Of a stretch of 64,000 nt of DNA, positions 1-8,298 are shown in pieces. Every line of letters starts with the position of its first letter. Position 1 is the first letter of the stretch. Made by a program: the position numbers and the translations under genes. Below the pieces are notes generated by a model. It searched no databases, was not told where the DNA came from, and worked only from the letters and a program-made list of their open reading frames with translations. The DNA is from Bacteriovoracaceae bacterium (GTDB lineage: Bacteria > Bdellovibrionota > Bacteriovoracia > Bacteriovoracales > Bacteriovoracaceae): contig JABIHA010000094.1 in NCBI GenBank assembly GCA_018649885.1, forward strand, positions 55,555 to 119,554, written 5' to 3'.

Positions 1-506
1 GTTTTTATTTTTCTCTTGTCATGGTCTTCAAGATCTAAGTTTTCATTTAGTATTGCCTCATCATTATACAGATCATCTTCAGAGCCAATCACACCTCCAG
101 ACTTATCTTCTTTTTTATCCTGAAGAGCAACAAGACCTGAATCATCCCCTCTAAAGATTTGCACTTTTAGCTCGCTATCAATTGCGCCCCACAATTTTAG
201 TGAATAAATTTTTAGAATTTTTATACCCGCTTTATCATTTATAATTTTTGCAGTGACTGCCCTGGCTATAGGCTGTTTTTTATACAGAATTGTTATGAAG
301 TCACCTTTGTCCATTGCCTTGTTGTCATTGGTGAGAATGAGGACTCTTTTCGTGGGAGAAATTTTTTCAATTGTCTCTTCGAATAACTCAATTTCTCCAA
401 GGGTTGCTTTTGAACTAGAAATTGTATCTACAGCGCTGGCTGCGAAGCTGGGCAGCATATAAATAGTTAGCCATAGAGCGAAAAGAAATTTTATTAGTCT
501 CAGCAT
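1..506 (-). CDS. secreted hypothetical protein, 3' end outside window
   Basis: Reading the minus strand from an ATG at 506, the frame stays open for all 168 codons to the left edge, so the gene is partial. The protein starts with a basic residue pair, a hydrophobic stretch and an Ala-Ser-Ala-type cleavage region near residues 20-25, a good Sec signal peptide. The middle holds a lysine- and isoleucine-rich segment (about residues 55-105) that looks like a small beta barrel, with a GDFITI and a ...GIKILKIYS motif. The tail is acidic (repeated Asp/Glu with KDRK-like pairs). I do not recognise the family. It is likely periplasmic or outer-membrane associated. It is divergent from the deoxynucleoside kinase at 715, with about 200 bases between them that must hold both promoters. 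Confidence 0.7.
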   Translation of the reverse strand, partial: MLRLIKFLFALWLTIYMLPSFAASAVDTISSSKATLGEIELFEETIEKISPTKRVLILTNDNKAMDKGDFITILYKKQPIARAVTAKIINDKAGIKILKIYSLKLWGAIDSELKVQIFRGDDSGLVALQDKKEDKSGGVIGSEDDLYNDEAILNENLDLEDHDKRKIK

Positions 507-714
507 AGAGATAATTTTATATCTTAATGTCACGCAGAGCAATTAGTTCTGTAGACGATTGTTTAAGAGATTAATAAATATAGAAAATCTACTTTTTTGC
601 AACAAGTCTGAGCTAGAGAATAGTTGACCATAAAGTCTCACCTTTGATAGAAATTCTATGTCGAATTCCATTCACGTGTCTTTTTACTAAGACTCTAATT
701 TTTTTATTAGATAT

Positions 715-1422
715 GTGGAGAAATTTGCAATTCACGGAGGGATGATGCTGGGTGCTGATGCTTTAAACAAACTGACTTGTGCTGATAATAAACATTTTGT
801 TGTTATTGCTGGAAACATAGGCAGTGGTAAGACTACGCTTACTAAAAAGATTTCGGAAAGATTAGGCTGGAAGCCCCATTTTGAATCAGTTCAAGACAAT
901 CCCTATCTTTCAGACTTCTACGACGACATGTCTAGGTGGTCTTTTAACCTACAAGTCTATTTTTTAAATCATCGTTTCATGACCCATAGAGACATAGAGG
1001 TTTCTGCTAGCAGTTCTATCCAGGACCGCTCTATATATGAAGATGCTCACATCTTCGCCAGAGCATTGTTCGAGCAAGGTAATTTGTCACCGCGCGACTA
1101 CGAAAATTACCAAAGGCTCTACCAATCTATGACTCAATTTTTACAACCACCATCACTGATGATCTCTCTAAGACGTTCTGTCCCCAAGTTGCTAGAGCGT
1201 ATTAAGCTTAGGGGCCGAGACTACGAGCAGGCCATACCTGTGGACTACCTGACCAGATTAAATCAGTACTATGAAGAATGGTATAGTGCCTACAATATAG
1301 GCAAAGCACTTATAGTTGATACAGATGACCTCGATTTCTTAGACAATGAGGATCATTTCAATAAATTAGTACACAAAATTAGCGAATCCTTTGATCAGCA
1401 AGATCTGTTTTTGCAATATTAG
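715..1422 (+). CDS. deoxynucleoside kinase (dGK/dAK family)
   Basis: This cytosolic enzyme should phosphorylate deoxyadenosine or deoxyguanosine (possibly deoxycytidine) to the 5'-monophosphate for nucleotide salvage. The P-loop GNIGSGKT lies at about residues 33-40. It is followed by the family QDRSIYED motif, which carries the substrate-binding Asp-Arg, and an arginine-rich lid (RIKLRGRDYEQ). The length of 235 residues is normal. The GTG at 715 has little Shine-Dalgarno support. A GGAGG at 736-740 sits 4 bases before an ATG at 745, so the real protein may begin there; all domain motifs are kept either way. Salvage of deoxynucleosides would suit a predator that degrades prey DNA, but that is inference. 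The exact substrate cannot be read from sequence. Confidence 0.88.
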   Translation: MEKFAIHGGMMLGADALNKLTCADNKHFVVIAGNIGSGKTTLTKKISERLGWKPHFESVQDNPYLSDFYDDMSRWSFNLQVYFLNHRFMTHRDIEVSASSSIQDRSIYEDAHIFARALFEQGNLSPRDYENYQRLYQSMTQFLQPPSLMISLRRSVPKLLERIKLRGRDYEQAIPVDYLTRLNQYYEEWYSAYNIGKALIVDTDDLDFLDNEDHFNKLVHKISESFDQQDLFLQY

Positions 1423-1585
1423 ACTAAAATATTTCCATCAAGAAAACCTAGGCAAATTTGTCCACTTATTCTCCTATTAAGAGATAAAAACTCTCACACC
1501 TTCAAGTTTAAAAAAACCTCGTCCGATAGATTATCCAAGAGAGTTATTACTTTTACGGAACTGTGCGAAAAGTTAGGAGAGAATT

Positions 1586-2221
1586 ATGTCTTTATTAAAA
1601 TTATTAGCAATACTAGGATTACTTAGTATGGTTGCATGTTCAACACACGAAGATGAAGCCACAAGCGAAAATGATGATGGAATTGAACTTGTTGAAGAGG
1701 ATGAGGAACTAGATGGTTCTGAAATTGTCCTTGACGATGATTTAGTTGAAGAAGGAGAGGTACAAGAAATCTCCGACGCTGATTTAGAAGAAATTTCTGA
1801 AAGTGTTGATGACATGTCTATTGTCCACAACAATGCAGAAGGAAAAGGATTCGCCACATACAATATACAAAAGGGTGACACCCTTATGTGGATCGCATTC
1901 AAAATATATGGAGACTATACTAAGTGGAGACACTTAGCTCATGTTAATACAGACAGTATTAGTAATGCCCACAGAGTTATGCCTGGGGCCGTTATTAAAT
2001 ATATGCCACCAGTACAAGAATTTGATTGGAACCCCACAGGGAACCCTTATCTAGTTAAAAGAGGTGATACTCTTGGGACTGTTTCAAAAGATGTTTACGG
2101 AGTGATGAGTAGATGGAAAGAGATTTATGAGCACAATAGACCGCTTATAAGAAACCCGAATCTAATCTTCGCTGGCTTTACAATTTACTACATGGCTGAT
2201 GATTCAGTAGCAATGAAGTAA
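1586..2221 (+). CDS. LysM-domain lipoprotein
   Basis: The protein has a type II signal peptide ending in a lipobox (LSMVAC, Cys about residue 18), then a highly acidic linker (about residues 22-80, mostly Asp/Glu/Ser). Two LysM-type repeats follow: one near residues 90-135 with IQKGDTLMWIAFKIYGD, and one near 150-205 with VKRGDTLGTVSKDVYG. LysM modules bind N-acetylglucosamine chains of peptidoglycan, so it is probably a membrane-anchored wall-binding protein. A clear ribosome binding site (aggaga) precedes the ATG. No catalytic domain is seen. A terminator follows directly, so it looks like a single-gene unit. It stands just before the salvage trio at 2344-5058. Confidence 0.85.
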   Translation: MSLLKLLAILGLLSMVACSTHEDEATSENDDGIELVEEDEELDGSEIVLDDDLVEEGEVQEISDADLEEISESVDDMSIVHNNAEGKGFATYNIQKGDTLMWIAFKIYGDYTKWRHLAHVNTDSISNAHRVMPGAVIKYMPPVQEFDWNPTGNPYLVKRGDTLGTVSKDVYGVMSRWKEIYEHNRPLIRNPNLIFAGFTIYYMADDSVAMK

Positions 2222-2252
2222 AAAAAGACTTTTCTTTCTTAAACAAATAATC

Positions 2253-2279
2253 AAAGGGTCATGCTACGCATGGCCTTTT
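2253..2279 (+). terminator. rho-independent terminator
   Basis: A 12-bp stem (2253-2264 with 2268-2279, two G-U wobbles, loop TAC) ends in TTTT and lies 32 bases after the LysM lipoprotein stop codon. Confidence 0.75.
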
Positions 2280-2343
2280 GGCGTTATGAGTCTGGATAGG
2301 TAATTTCCTTCAAATCACCCTCTTTCACTGCTACTATCTTAAA

Positions 2344-3117
2344 ATGAGAACTCTTCCACTTCTTTTAATGATCATTTTTTTGCTGCAATCCTGCGCATTT
2401 TTATTAGGAGATAATGAGCAAAATATCTCCGCAAAAACTGAGTGGAAAAATGAAGATTATTCTGATCAACTAAACTGGATTGGAAATGTTTTTATTAACT
2501 CAAGCCAAAAAGGTACAATAAAAATCTCTAAGAAAAGTAAGAAGTACCTTGGTGAGGTGATCCTCAATCTTTCAAATAATAATTCTCTCGTATTGAAGAA
2601 AAAGCTTAGCTACGAAATCATCATAATAAAGCATTCAACTCCATTTTATTTTTCACTCCCAAATGGAAAAATCATTTTATCAAGTCAAATAATCTCAAAG
2701 TATATCGAACATGAAGGTCACCTATTGGCCATCCTCAGCACAGAAATCCTCAGAAGCAATAAAATGGCTTATGTAAAAACAAAACTTATTCCAACTGAGT
2801 TTATACCCCTCGAAAAAATGATGTTCATTCTGCGACTGCCTATTTCTATAAAATCAGAGCTGAACAAGTGGGCCTATTACTGCATGAGAAGATCTGGTTA
2901 CAATGGAATGCATATTCTGAGTTGGATACAAAGACAAAATAAGAAGATGCACGATTTTGTTCTTATGCTTGGAGATGCTAAGTCAATTGCTCTCGAGGAA
3001 ACAATCTTTAAAACATTTATAATCGACAAGAAAAGTAGAGAGTCTTCTCTTAAAAAGAGATCTAACTCCTCGAAAAAATTCTATAAATTCATTGGGGAGA
3101 TTAAAAAACACTCATGA
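2344..3117 (+). CDS. zinc-less M48-peptidase-like lipoprotein
   Basis: A lipoprotein signal (LLQSCAF, Cys about residue 17) is followed by a region matching the M48 metallopeptidase core in layout. There is a FYFSLPNGKIILSSQII strand-helix segment like the usual 'NAFALPGG.IFV..GL', then a helix where HExxH should stand. That position reads LSTEILRSN, so both zinc-binding His residues are missing. The later E..AD ligand motif is replaced by LNKWAYYCMRRSGYNG, although the 'aGY' that follows is kept. I infer a catalytically dead, membrane-tethered M48 relative of the BepA/LoiP type that may act as a chaperone or scaffold. Its stop overlaps the next start by 4 bases, so it is translationally coupled to the AmgK-like gene. 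No convincing Shine-Dalgarno precedes the ATG. The M48 relationship rests on motif layout only. Confidence 0.6.
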   Translation: MRTLPLLLMIIFLLQSCAFLLGDNEQNISAKTEWKNEDYSDQLNWIGNVFINSSQKGTIKISKKSKKYLGEVILNLSNNNSLVLKKKLSYEIIIIKHSTPFYFSLPNGKIILSSQIISKYIEHEGHLLAILSTEILRSNKMAYVKTKLIPTEFIPLEKMMFILRLPISIKSELNKWAYYCMRRSGYNGMHILSWIQRQNKKMHDFVLMLGDAKSIALEETIFKTFIIDKKSRESSLKKRSNSSKKFYKFIGEIKKHS

Positions 3118-4133
3118 TAAAACTAGAACAATCTGAAACACTACTTGTTAAAGAGTTAGTAAAAAAATCGATAGAAGAAGAGCGAGTAAGCTTTGGAACT
3201 ATCCAAAATATTTCAAGGCTTACAGGAGATGCTTCCACAAGGAGATATTACAGAGTTCAAAATTGTAATAACTCACTGGTTGTATGTTTTGACACTCCTG
3301 CTGAGCATAAGGAAAATTGCACCTTTACAGAGGTACATCAATTTTTGGAGCAAAACCAAGTTAGAGTCCCTAAAATATACGACAGCGACTACAATGCTGG
3401 GTATTTTCTCGAAGAAGATCTTGGTAACCTTACATTACTTCATAAACTTTCATCAATAAACTCTAGCGGTGATGAATATCAACTATATGAAAAGGCAATC
3501 GATTTAGTAATCGCAATGCACTCTATTCCAATCGAAAAATACAAGAATTTAAATTTTTACAATTTATCTTTTAATGAAGACAAGCTTATGTCAGAGGTTG
3601 ATTTCACCAACCAACATTTTATAAATAACTATCTAAACTATAGTGTAACAGATGAGGAGTCTAATTTTATTAGATCGTCATTTGTCGAAATTTGCAGACT
3701 TATTGTTGGGGAAAAAATGATCTTCACTCACCGTGATTATCATTCAAGAAATTTAATGAGCGTAGATGATGAACTTGTTGTCATTGATTTTCAAGATGCA
3801 CGAATGGGAGCACCTCAATATGATCTCGTTTCACTATTAGAAGATTGCTATTACCAATTAAGTGAAAGAAATAAAGAAAAATTACTTTTAAAATATATAG
3901 AATCATTTCCCACTTTGGACTTTGAGCGTTTTCATTTTATATATGATCTAATGGCAATACAGCGAATTTACAAAGCTGTAGGAAGCTTCTCTTATATTTA
4001 TTTTACAAAATCTGATAAGAGGTATCTTAAGTACATTGGGTATGGCATGGAAAAAATAAAATCAATATTAATGAAATATCCCGAGTACAGCGAGCTTAGA
4101 AAAACCATATTCAATATTTATTATGGGAATTGA
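3114..4133 (+). CDS. amgK: AmgK-like anomeric sugar kinase (APH fold)
   Basis: An aminoglycoside-phosphotransferase-fold kinase of 339 residues. It has the RLTGDASTRRYYRV nucleotide-binding start typical of AmgK, the catalytic loop THRDYHSRN (His206, Asp208), and the metal-binding DFQDAR about 20 residues later. AmgK phosphorylates N-acetylmuramic acid (and GlcNAc) at C1 in peptidoglycan recycling; the product is used by MurU. The next gene is a MurU-type nucleotidyltransferase and overlaps by 11 bases, as in the amgK-murU pair of Pseudomonas. The upstream gene overlaps by 4 bases, so three genes form one unit. An alternative is a kinase for another hexosamine. The family call is firm and the substrate is inferred from the partner. 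Confidence 0.8.
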   Translation: MIKLEQSETLLVKELVKKSIEEERVSFGTIQNISRLTGDASTRRYYRVQNCNNSLVVCFDTPAEHKENCTFTEVHQFLEQNQVRVPKIYDSDYNAGYFLEEDLGNLTLLHKLSSINSSGDEYQLYEKAIDLVIAMHSIPIEKYKNLNFYNLSFNEDKLMSEVDFTNQHFINNYLNYSVTDEESNFIRSSFVEICRLIVGEKMIFTHRDYHSRNLMSVDDELVVIDFQDARMGAPQYDLVSLLEDCYYQLSERNKEKLLLKYIESFPTLDFERFHFIYDLMAIQRIYKAVGSFSYIYFTKSDKRYLKYIGYGMEKIKSILMKYPEYSELRKTIFNIYYGN

Positions 4134-5058
4134 TTACGTTTATATTTTAGGTGCTGGATTTGGTACCAGGATGGGTAAGCTTGGCACTGTTATTCCAAAA
4201 ATTCTTTGGCCAGTATTTGAAAAGTCTATCCTAGAACTCCAAATTCAAATGGCAAAATCATTTTCTCCAAAAAAAATCTTTCTTAATACACATTTTTCAC
4301 ACCAAAAGATAGAGTCTTTTATAAAATCTCATTCCCTTGAAACACAAATCGAGGTCCTTTTTGAACCGCAAATTTTAGATATTGGTGGTGCAATTCACAA
4401 TCTTGGCCGAAAATTGAGTTATAAGGGAAAAGTCTTGGTTCTTAATGGAGATCAATTTTATTTTTTTGGTGAAGATGACTATAAAGATATCGTCAACCTA
4501 ACTGAGGAAAACCGTAAGCACTTATTGATCGGTACAAAAGTTAAATGGAGTGCTGGCTACAATCAACTATGTGAAGATCAAGACCAAAAATTAACGGGTA
4601 TTAACCAAAATACTACTCCCGAAAAAGCTGGTTCAATGTGGACTTACAGCGGTTGTTCAATGATCAATCTAGATTTACTGACGCCACATGATGGTGAAAG
4701 TAAGTTCTTTGATTCAGTTGCGATTCCTTCAAGGGATACTTATGTGCACCACCCAAAGGAAATTGAATATTGGGATTTTGGAACCTCAAGAAGGTATTAC
4801 GACTCAATATTTAGAACCCTGAAAAAGCTCAAAGCAAATGAAAAGTCTAAGTTTTTAAATTTTCTCAATCAAAATGGTGGAATAGATTCAGATTTATTAA
4901 ATGAAACTAGCTATAACTCAAAAGGCAAAAATAATATCAATTTTTCATCTTTTAATATGGACCACCTATCCAACTCCATCATCATTGAAAGTGGTAGTGA
5001 AAATCTAACCAATTGTGGTCCTGGCATTTATCTAAATGAATACTTCGAGAAAATTTAG
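4123..5058 (+). CDS. murU: MurU-like sugar-1-phosphate nucleotidyltransferase
   Basis: The N-terminus carries the nucleotidyltransferase signature GAGFGTRMG (residues 10-18) with the conserved Pro-Lys at 25-26, then VLNGDQF with the metal-binding Asp near residue 110. With an AmgK-like kinase it should make UDP-MurNAc from MurNAc-1-phosphate, bypassing MurA and MurB. It is about 85 residues longer than Pseudomonas MurU. The extra tail ends in an SIIIESGSENL-type strand that resembles a left-handed beta-helix cap as in GDP-mannose or glucose-1-phosphate enzymes, so a different NDP-sugar product is possible. Its end overlaps a converging ferredoxin gene by 4 bases. Confidence 0.72.
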   Translation: MGIDYVYILGAGFGTRMGKLGTVIPKILWPVFEKSILELQIQMAKSFSPKKIFLNTHFSHQKIESFIKSHSLETQIEVLFEPQILDIGGAIHNLGRKLSYKGKVLVLNGDQFYFFGEDDYKDIVNLTEENRKHLLIGTKVKWSAGYNQLCEDQDQKLTGINQNTTPEKAGSMWTYSGCSMINLDLLTPHDGESKFFDSVAIPSRDTYVHHPKEIEYWDFGTSRRYYDSIFRTLKKLKANEKSKFLNFLNQNGGIDSDLLNETSYNSKGKNNINFSSFNMDHLSNSIIIESGSENLTNCGPGIYLNEYFEKI

Positions 5059-5255
5059 GACGTTTCTTTTAAAGCTGACTCATTGAGAACAATAGCCGTT
5101 GTTGGACAGACCTGCACACAGTACTGACACATGGTGCAACTCCATGTTTCGATATTATAATTTAATCCATCGGTTAAAATTGATGATTCGGGGCAGATAA
5201 GCCTACAATTATCACAAGATATACATCTCGAATTTATTTCCAAATATGGATACAT
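5055..5255 (-). CDS. 2[4Fe-4S] ferredoxin-like protein
   Basis: A 66-residue protein with two cluster-binding motifs, CISCDNCRLICP near residues 11-22 and CTMCQYCVQVCP near 40-51, the pattern of bacterial two-cluster ferredoxins. It should carry electrons in the cytosol. The electron donor and acceptor are not visible here. It ends tail to tail with the MurU-like gene (4-base overlap). A second, longer ferredoxin lies at 13785-14237. Confidence 0.85.
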   Translation of the reverse strand: MYPYLEINSRCISCDNCRLICPESSILTDGLNYNIETWSCTMCQYCVQVCPTTAIVLNESALKETS

Positions 5256-5312
5256 GGTAATAATATTAACAGTAAACCAGGCAACGTTTGTTAGGAAAAA
5301 AAGGCCGATTGC

Positions 5313-6041
5313 GTGAAAATCTATAAAAGAGAAGCAATTGTTTGGAATAATATAGCTTTTGTCTTTCTCAGCTACCTATTTCTCTACGTCGTTGAATCTA
5401 TCGGCGATCAAAAGTCAGCATATAGCCTGTCTATTTTCTACAACTTTTTTGAAGCCAACAAAGTGACCATGGTTTCAGGTGCCATCACTGTCGCTTCAAT
5501 TTTTTTTATTAAGAGAATATCTAAAATATTTATGTCCATATTTTTTCTATTAGTCCTAATACAAACTGTTAAAACCTCTCTCCCTCAAATTGATAAATAC
5601 CTATTATTTCTCGTATTTTGTTACCTGTGTTTCGCCCTTACCTTTATCATAATGTGGGGCCAGGAACTAAAGAGGGCCTATTACCTGAGCAATATTTCCC
5701 TCTCTTCATTAAACTTCACGCCAAAAATAAATATTCCAGTCACTTTAGTTAGTATCCCCGAAAATACTGAGTATGAGGGTTACCTTACCAATTGGGATTC
5801 AAATGGTTGTTTTATAAGACTTTCAAGCAAGCCAAGAAGACTTGGAAGAAATGCCATTTTACAAATAAAGTTTGGGGGGAGAGATTTTGAAACAAAAGGG
5901 TCAATTATTACCTCAAAAGACTCATCTCTAGGCATTGGAGTTAGAATAAAAGATGATTCCAGCAAAAATTGTGTATTTAATTGGAATAAATTTTATACAA
6001 CCTTGAGTGATCTCGGTTATCATCCTAAAATGATTATATAA
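5313..6041 (+). CDS. membrane protein with C-terminal PilZ-like domain
   Basis: A GTG start preceded by an AGG-rich stretch. About 120 N-terminal residues form four likely membrane helices (hydrophobic runs near residues 10-25, 45-65, 68-85 and 93-115). They are followed by a PilZ-like beta barrel (about residues 140-230). The c-di-GMP motifs are weak: the [DN]xSxxG box reads NWDSNG, with Asp for Ser, and no clear RxxxR precedes it. It may therefore not bind c-di-GMP and could serve as a protein-interaction module. It has the same architecture as the protein at 55994-56761. It is followed 9 bases later by a lipoprotein gene and is probably co-transcribed with it. Confidence 0.7.
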   Translation: MKIYKREAIVWNNIAFVFLSYLFLYVVESIGDQKSAYSLSIFYNFFEANKVTMVSGAITVASIFFIKRISKIFMSIFFLLVLIQTVKTSLPQIDKYLLFLVFCYLCFALTFIIMWGQELKRAYYLSNISLSSLNFTPKINIPVTLVSIPENTEYEGYLTNWDSNGCFIRLSSKPRRLGRNAILQIKFGGRDFETKGSIITSKDSSLGIGVRIKDDSSKNCVFNWNKFYTTLSDLGYHPKMII

Positions 6042-6050
6042 GAGAGAAAA

Positions 6051-6488
6051 ATGATAAAAAAAATTGCATTCATTACTCTAGCTATTTTAATTTCAAGTTG
6101 CTCTAAGGACCAAAGTCCAAAAGGCGCTTTGAAATCCTTTATTAAACTAAGGTTTCAAAGTGGAACCTCTAGAGGTGAACTGCTCGATCGCAGTACGGGA
6201 CAGCTTTACTCAACTATTGAAGATTTAAACCAAGACGAACTCGATAAGTTCCTCGATTTGAAAAATTTTAAACTCAAAAATTTCAAAGTACTCTCCAGGA
6301 GATGTACTGAAGTAAAATGTGTCATCAACTATCTCATTTCGTACAGTGAGACCAAGAGCCAGACTACTGTGGTTACTGAAGTAAAAAAGTCGGCTATACT
6401 AGTAAGAGAAGAAGACAGCTGGAAGCTTTCTGATGTTACCAATATCAAAACATATCATGACTCTCAAACTCCCCTTCAGGTAAATTGA
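6051..6488 (+). CDS. small lipoprotein of unknown function
   Basis: A lipobox (LISSCS, Cys about residue 17) follows a short hydrophobic signal, giving a mature lipoprotein of about 128 residues. The body (GALKSFIKLRF..., then a two-stranded region with RRCTEVKCVINYLISYS) resembles a DUF4878/NTF2-like lipoprotein fold in spacing, with two Cys residues close together that could form a disulfide. I cannot name its function. It lies 9 bases behind the membrane PilZ gene, with a GAGAGAAAA ribosome-binding stretch before the ATG. Confidence 0.7.
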   Translation: MIKKIAFITLAILISSCSKDQSPKGALKSFIKLRFQSGTSRGELLDRSTGQLYSTIEDLNQDELDKFLDLKNFKLKNFKVLSRRCTEVKCVINYLISYSETKSQTTVVTEVKKSAILVREEDSWKLSDVTNIKTYHDSQTPLQVN

Positions 6489-6560
6489 CTAGTACTACCC
6501 TCTTAAGATTCATCTAAAAAATTCCGATAATTCTCATAGGTTTTGTAACCTTGAGGTACC

Positions 6561-7085
6561 ATGGCAGACAGTGATGACTACATCTCAAACATGTTATGCG
6601 AGACAGTTGTGAATAGCTCACAAGAGGTATCAGAGCATGTTGAAACCGACCTTGGTGAGTACTTTGAAACAAAGCTAACCCTAGTTAAAAACCAAGAAAG
6701 TATGGAAAATCAGCAATCATTTGATATTTCTCAAACCCTAAAGATGCTAGACTCCTACCAAATTCCTACATACCTGGCAGAGTTTATTGATGGCATAGGA
6801 TGTTACCGTTATATATTATTTGGAAATAGACTCGACTTTCCAAAAAACTGGCTTTTTTTTGAAAATGCTTCGGAGTATTCAACAGTTTTAAAACATTATT
6901 CAAAAGAAGATGACCCCTTCTACTTAGTAGATGCGCTAAAAAGTATCAAAGATGGCCTTGCAGATATACTCTTCATTAAGTCAGATGAAAAAATATATAT
7001 TTGTCTTTTCAATTTAGGCGAAAGGCAAATTCTCACCAATTTATTGGGCAAAAAAAAGGCAGCACTCGAAAAAAAGGCTGCCTAA
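6561..7085 (+). CDS. conserved-looking hypothetical protein, 174 residues
   Basis: A soluble, acidic protein with no signal peptide. A hydrophilic N-terminal third (residues 1-60) is followed by an alpha/beta part containing YRYILFGNRLDFPKNWLFFE and DGLADILFIKSDEKIYICLFN. I do not recognise the fold. The coding region ends in KKKAALEKKAA, and the DNA of that tail is also the stem of a transcription terminator. The gene stands alone between a lipoprotein gene and a converging endonuclease IV-like gene. Confidence 0.6.
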   Translation: MADSDDYISNMLCETVVNSSQEVSEHVETDLGEYFETKLTLVKNQESMENQQSFDISQTLKMLDSYQIPTYLAEFIDGIGCYRYILFGNRLDFPKNWLFFENASEYSTVLKHYSKEDDPFYLVDALKSIKDGLADILFIKSDEKIYICLFNLGERQILTNLLGKKKAALEKKAA

Positions 7086-7094
7086 TATTTTTAT
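7058..7094 (+). terminator. terminator built into the end of the preceding coding region
   Basis: The arms GGCAGC (7058-7063) and GCTGCC (7077-7082) pair and are followed by TAATATTTTTATT. The stop codon of the 6561-7085 gene is at the foot of the stem. On the minus strand it could also serve the endonuclease IV-like gene that ends at 7113. Confidence 0.6.
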
Positions 7095-7112
7095 TAAAAT
7101 CGTATTTGTTTC

Positions 7113-7949
7113 TTAATGTAGCGTCATATAATAATCTTTTAACATCATCGCATCTTTTTCAAGATTAGGACTGTTACAGATTATATAACCCTTACAACCT
7201 CTGCCCTTTAGAGAATTTAAAAGACCTTTCCAATTAAAGCTTGAGCTCTCAAGGTTGAGATGTTTTAAATCTCCCTTTGAGTTTGAACTGATTCCTGAAA
7301 TATGAATGTGCATATTATCGAGACAGTTGTTACCAAGTTCCCCATTTAAGCGATCAAGCAATGTATTGAATTCTTCTTCGGTATTATATTCACCAGTTCT
7401 TGCGTAAAGATGAGAAAAATCTAAGCAAGGTTGGCATGAATTTACATTTTTAGTAAGACTGATAAGTTCTTCAAGGGAGCCAAATTGACTCGTCTTGCCA
7501 GTCAACTCAGGTCTTAATTCAATTTCAATATCAAGTCTAGACAGTCTTTCTTCGATAACATTCATTGATTTTTCAACCAAGTCGAATACATCATAAGGCG
7601 AATCTTTCATGTAGAAAGCTGCGTGAAAAGTCATAGATTCAGCCCCACAAAGATCAGAGATTTTTGCAGTCTGAATGATTCTCTCAACCGAGGAATCGAT
7701 CTTATCTTGTTCCCTAGCATTTAAATTAATGTAGTAAGGACCATGTGATGTAAGTGGGATATTAAGTTCGTAAGAAATTCTTCTGAGCGCTGAAGACACC
7801 TCGTCTTTCATCCTAACCCCATGAGCAAATTCAAGCTGCATGCAGTCCAGGCCCAATTGTTGAATCATCTTAACGCCTTCAACTGGGTTATTCTTTTTTA
7901 AGGTGCAGTTTGGAACACCTGCTGTTCCAAATAACAGACGGTTTGGCAT
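7113..7949 (-). CDS. endonuclease IV (Nfo)-like TIM-barrel protein
   Basis: The 278-residue barrel has the metal-ligand pattern of AP endonuclease family 2: TSHGPYY (His69), TFHAAFY (His109), RPELTG (Glu148), CLDFSH (Asp177, His180), HIHISG (His214/216) and GDLKHL (Asp227/His230). Family members cut DNA at abasic sites with three zinc ions. The last ligand, a Glu in the usual ES/TP motif, is Asn259 here (IICNSP). That change needs two base differences (AAC against GAA/GAG), so a simple sequencing error is unlikely. The protein may be active with altered metal binding, or may have another substrate. Related sugar isomerases are an alternative, but the linear order of ligands favours Nfo. Confidence 0.75.
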   Translation of the reverse strand: MPNRLLFGTAGVPNCTLKKNNPVEGVKMIQQLGLDCMQLEFAHGVRMKDEVSSALRRISYELNIPLTSHGPYYINLNAREQDKIDSSVERIIQTAKISDLCGAESMTFHAAFYMKDSPYDVFDLVEKSMNVIEERLSRLDIEIELRPELTGKTSQFGSLEELISLTKNVNSCQPCLDFSHLYARTGEYNTEEEFNTLLDRLNGELGNNCLDNMHIHISGISSNSKGDLKHLNLESSSFNWKGLLNSLKGRGCKGYIICNSPNLEKDAMMLKDYYMTLH

Positions 7950-8298
7950 AATGTCTCTCTCCCCAATAATGGCGCTCCCCAGCGCTGGTCAAATAGTCTC
8001 TCCATCAAATTGGCATGGCCATTTTGATAACTATTTCATTTTACTTAAAACTTGCGAATATCAGTCGCTCTCTCTTAAAATCGATATATTCACATGCTGA
8101 TGAAAACGAGGGGGCCTTTAAACTCTCTAAGCATCCAGGTTTTCAATTGCCTTTGCAGGCTAACGGCCAAGTCATTGTAATGATTTGCTAAATAGTGGTG
8201 GACTAGCCGTTAATTGTTGTCTTTATAGCCTGAGACTGAGTTTTTGTCCATCAAATGGTGGCCAAGTGTGAAATATTGAAAGCATTGGGAGTGACTTT
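7950..8298. other. 349-base intergenic region with a weak inverted repeat
   Basis: No convincing coding frame was found. The only structure noticed is TAACGGC (8161-8167) paired with GCCGTTA (8206-8212) around a 38-base spacer. It must contain the divergent promoters of the Nfo-like gene and the HtpX-like gene, which I could not place. Confidence 0.4.

Noticed and set aside
7903..8100. 65-residue open frame on the plus strand over the Nfo-like start
   Set aside because: It overlaps the coding start of the minus-strand gene, has no ribosome site and no recognisable composition; it is a chance frame.
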